From the NCBI GenBank assembly GCA_044868295.1, contig JBIOWF010000366.1, positions 1 to 24,768 of the forward strand: a stretch of 24,768 nt of DNA. The letters run 5' to 3'. Source of the stretch: JBIOWF01 sp044868295. GTDB taxonomy: Bacteria > Actinomycetota > Actinomycetes > Streptosporangiales > Streptosporangiaceae. Under the pieces are notes generated by a model. That model ran no database searches. It had not been told where the DNA came from and saw nothing but the letters and a program-made list of their open reading frames with translations. Positions 23,126 through 24,768 of the stretch are shown in pieces. Position 1 is the stretch's first letter, and the number at the start of each line of letters is the position of its first letter. A program made the translations under genes and the position numbers.

Positions 23126-23130
23126 GGAGG
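23126..23130 (+). promoter_or_regulatory. Ribosome binding site of the aldehyde dehydrogenase gene
   Basis: GGAGG lies 6 bases before GTG 23137, which fixes this start. Confidence 0.8.
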
Positions 23131-23136
23131 TCAACG

Positions 23137-24657
23137 GTGACCCGCCATATTGTTTCCGTCGTCGGTGGCAACGAAGTCGGTGGCAGTCAGGAGGCCGCCG
23201 GCACGCCGTACGACTCGATCAATCCCGCTCGGCCCGCGGAGACCGTCGCCACGGTCCGGCTCGCGGGTGCGGAGACCTTCGCGGGCGCGTGCCGCACGGC
23301 CGCCGCCGCGCAGCGCGAGTGGGCGCGAGTGCCCGCGCCGGTGCGGGGCCGGGTGATCGCCTCGATCGGGCGACTGGTCGAGGCCAACACCGAGACCCTC
23401 GCCCGGCTGGTGACCGAGGAGATCGGCAAGCCGTACGCCGAGGCGCTGGGCGAGGTCCGGGAGATCGTCGACACGTGCGACTTCTTCCTCGGCGAGGGAC
23501 GCCGCCTGTACGGCCAGACCGTCCCGTCCGAGATGCCGGACAAGAGCCTCTTCACGTTCCGGGTTCCGGTGGGCGTGGCGGCGATCATCACGGCCGGCAA
23601 CTTCCCGGTGGCCGTCCCGTCGTGGTACCTGGTTCCGGCGCTGCTCTGCGGCAACGCCGTCGTCTGGAAGCCCGCGGAGTACGCCGCGGCCTCGGCGCAC
23701 GCCCTCTACACGCTCTTCGCCGCCGCGGGGCTGCCCGACGGCGTGCTCAACATCGTCTTCTCGGACGGTCCCCAGACGTACGCGGGGCTTGACCTGGCGC
23801 TCTCCGAGGGCACCGTGCAGAAGGTCGGCTTCACCGGCTCCAGCGCGGTCGGCCGGAGCATCGGCGAGCTGTGCGGGCGCCACCTGCAGTCTCCCTGCCT
23901 GGAGCTCGGCGGCAAGAACCCGATGGTGGTGATGCCGGACGCGGACCTCGACCTCGCCGTCGAGGGCGCCCTCTTCGCCGGATTCGGTACGGCCGGCCAG
24001 CGGTGCACGTCTCTCGGCACGGTCATCGTGCACGAGGACGTCCACGACGAGTTCCTCGACCGCTTCGTGGCGGCCGTACAAGAAGCGAAGATCGGGGACC
24101 CGAACGGGGACGTGCTCTACGGGCCGCTGCTCGACCACAAGTTCGCCGAGCGGTACGAGGAGTACCTGACCTGGATCCAGCCTCACCACAAGGTGCTGCC
24201 GGGGGCCACCGGACGGATCAACGATGACGGGCTGTTCTACCACCCGGTCGTCGTCGACGGGGTGCGCCCGGAGGACCAGATCTTCCTGGAGGAGACTTTC
24301 GGCCCGATCGTGGGCGTGACGACGTTCAGCACGCTCGACGAGGCGATCGAGCTGGCCAACAAGCCCGGCTACGGGCTGTCGTCGTCGATCTACACGACCG
24401 ACCCCAAGGCGGCCTTCCGGTTCCGGGCGGGCGTGTCGGCGGGCATGGTCAGCGTCAACAACTCGACGTCGGGCGCCGAGGCGCATCTGCCCTTCGGCGG
24501 GAACGGCAAGTCGGGTAACGGCAGCCGGCAGAGCGGCATCTGGGTGCTGGACCAGTTCACCCGCTGGCAGGCGATGAACTGGGACTACTCGGGTCGCCTG
24601 CAAAAGGCCCAGATGGACGTCGCCGACATCACTCCGGACCTCGGCTTCCGCCTCTGA
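23137..24657 (+). CDS. NAD(P)-dependent aldehyde dehydrogenase (ALDH superfamily)
   Basis: This oxidises an aldehyde to its acid with NAD or NADP. The protein has 506 residues, a normal size. Motifs in order: AGNFPVAVPSW with the oxyanion Asn155, KPAEY (cofactor lysine 178), GFTGSSAVGR (Rossmann region), LELGGKNP with catalytic Glu256, GTAGQRC with nucleophile Cys290, EETFGPIVGV, and LPFGGNGKSGNG near the end. The GQRCTS and ITAGNFPVAV wording is closest in feel to ALDH7-like and piperideine-6-carboxylate-type enzymes, but I cannot assign the aldehyde. The gene starts at GTG 23137 with a GGAGG site. It lies 38 bp downstream of the DUF985 gene, so the two may share a transcript. Confidence 0.9.
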   Translation: MTRHIVSVVGGNEVGGSQEAAGTPYDSINPARPAETVATVRLAGAETFAGACRTAAAAQREWARVPAPVRGRVIASIGRLVEANTETLARLVTEEIGKPYAEALGEVREIVDTCDFFLGEGRRLYGQTVPSEMPDKSLFTFRVPVGVAAIITAGNFPVAVPSWYLVPALLCGNAVVWKPAEYAAASAHALYTLFAAAGLPDGVLNIVFSDGPQTYAGLDLALSEGTVQKVGFTGSSAVGRSIGELCGRHLQSPCLELGGKNPMVVMPDADLDLAVEGALFAGFGTAGQRCTSLGTVIVHEDVHDEFLDRFVAAVQEAKIGDPNGDVLYGPLLDHKFAERYEEYLTWIQPHHKVLPGATGRINDDGLFYHPVVVDGVRPEDQIFLEETFGPIVGVTTFSTLDEAIELANKPGYGLSSSIYTTDPKAAFRFRAGVSAGMVSVNNSTSGAEAHLPFGGNGKSGNGSRQSGIWVLDQFTRWQAMNWDYSGRLQKAQMDVADITPDLGFRL

Positions 24658-24768
24658 GGACCATGAGCTGAGGGTCTTGCGCGCGAAAGGAACCCCACGG
24701 GCCTCACCGCCTCATGGGCCTCAGCGCGCCTCCCTCACCAGCCTCATGTGCCGTACGGCCGCACGCGC
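24658..24768. other. Window end without a gene
   Basis: This 111-bp tail carries several CCTCA and GGGCCTCA direct repeats (for example near 24699 and 24715). No open frame or terminator hairpin is convincing. Nothing more can be said. Confidence 0.4.

Noticed and set aside
23131..24603. A 490-residue minus-strand frame opposite the aldehyde dehydrogenase
   Set aside because: It is the antisense shadow of a clear ALDH gene.

Overview
The window comes from a very GC-rich actinomycete. GTG and TTG starts are common, several genes have GGAGG-type ribosome sites, and the gene families are actinobacterial: a DUF222/13E12-type HNH protein, a multi-spanning LCP protein, and the SWIM/DUF5691/MoxR/DUF5682/VWA cassette. 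A Streptosporangiaceae-like host (Nonomuraea or Streptosporangium type) is my best guess, from protein style only.

Layout. Positions 1-1252 are decayed DNA: the end of an IS transposase on the minus strand abuts a DUF222-HNH gene that has lost its start and its HNH core. From 1522 to 7042 (minus) lies sbcD-sbcC, the Mre11/Rad50-type nuclease, with an unusually long SbcC and a repeat-bearing gap between the two genes. Two unrelated alpha/beta hydrolases converge at 8698/8700; the first has a membrane C-terminal half. A crotonase-family (enoyl-CoA hydratase) stub (9674-9898) and an LCP cell-wall ligase gene (9949-11310) follow. A transposase tail remnant lies at about 11400-11523. Next is a two-gene minus-strand operon: an MFS exporter (12551-14074) and an enolase-superfamily protein (11532-12536) whose expected catalytic lysines are absent.

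From 14209 to about 21595 (minus) runs the most notable region, a five-gene cassette transcribed in the order SWIM-protein remnant, DUF5691, MoxR-type AAA+ ATPase, DUF5682 (TraB/ChaN/EreA-like fold), VWA (MIDAS) protein. The pattern of an AAA+ motor, a VWA adaptor and a putative hydrolase suggests an ATP-driven complex, possibly for stress or conflict, with no activity that I can name with certainty. Its first gene has lost the N-terminal SWIM zinc finger and ends next to a divergent RHH-MazF toxin-antitoxin pair (21778-22370). A DUF985 cupin (22475-23098) and an NAD(P)-dependent aldehyde dehydrogenase (23137-24657) close the window.

A theme across the window is in-frame tandem repeat expansion (units of 15, 36, 39, 45, 48 and 129 bp) in linkers or coils of SbcC, the MFS protein, DUF5691 and the SWIM remnant, plus 26-bp and about 45-bp repeats between genes. 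No tRNA, rRNA or CRISPR array was seen. The last 111 bases (24658-24768) and 1253-1521 hold nothing I can name.
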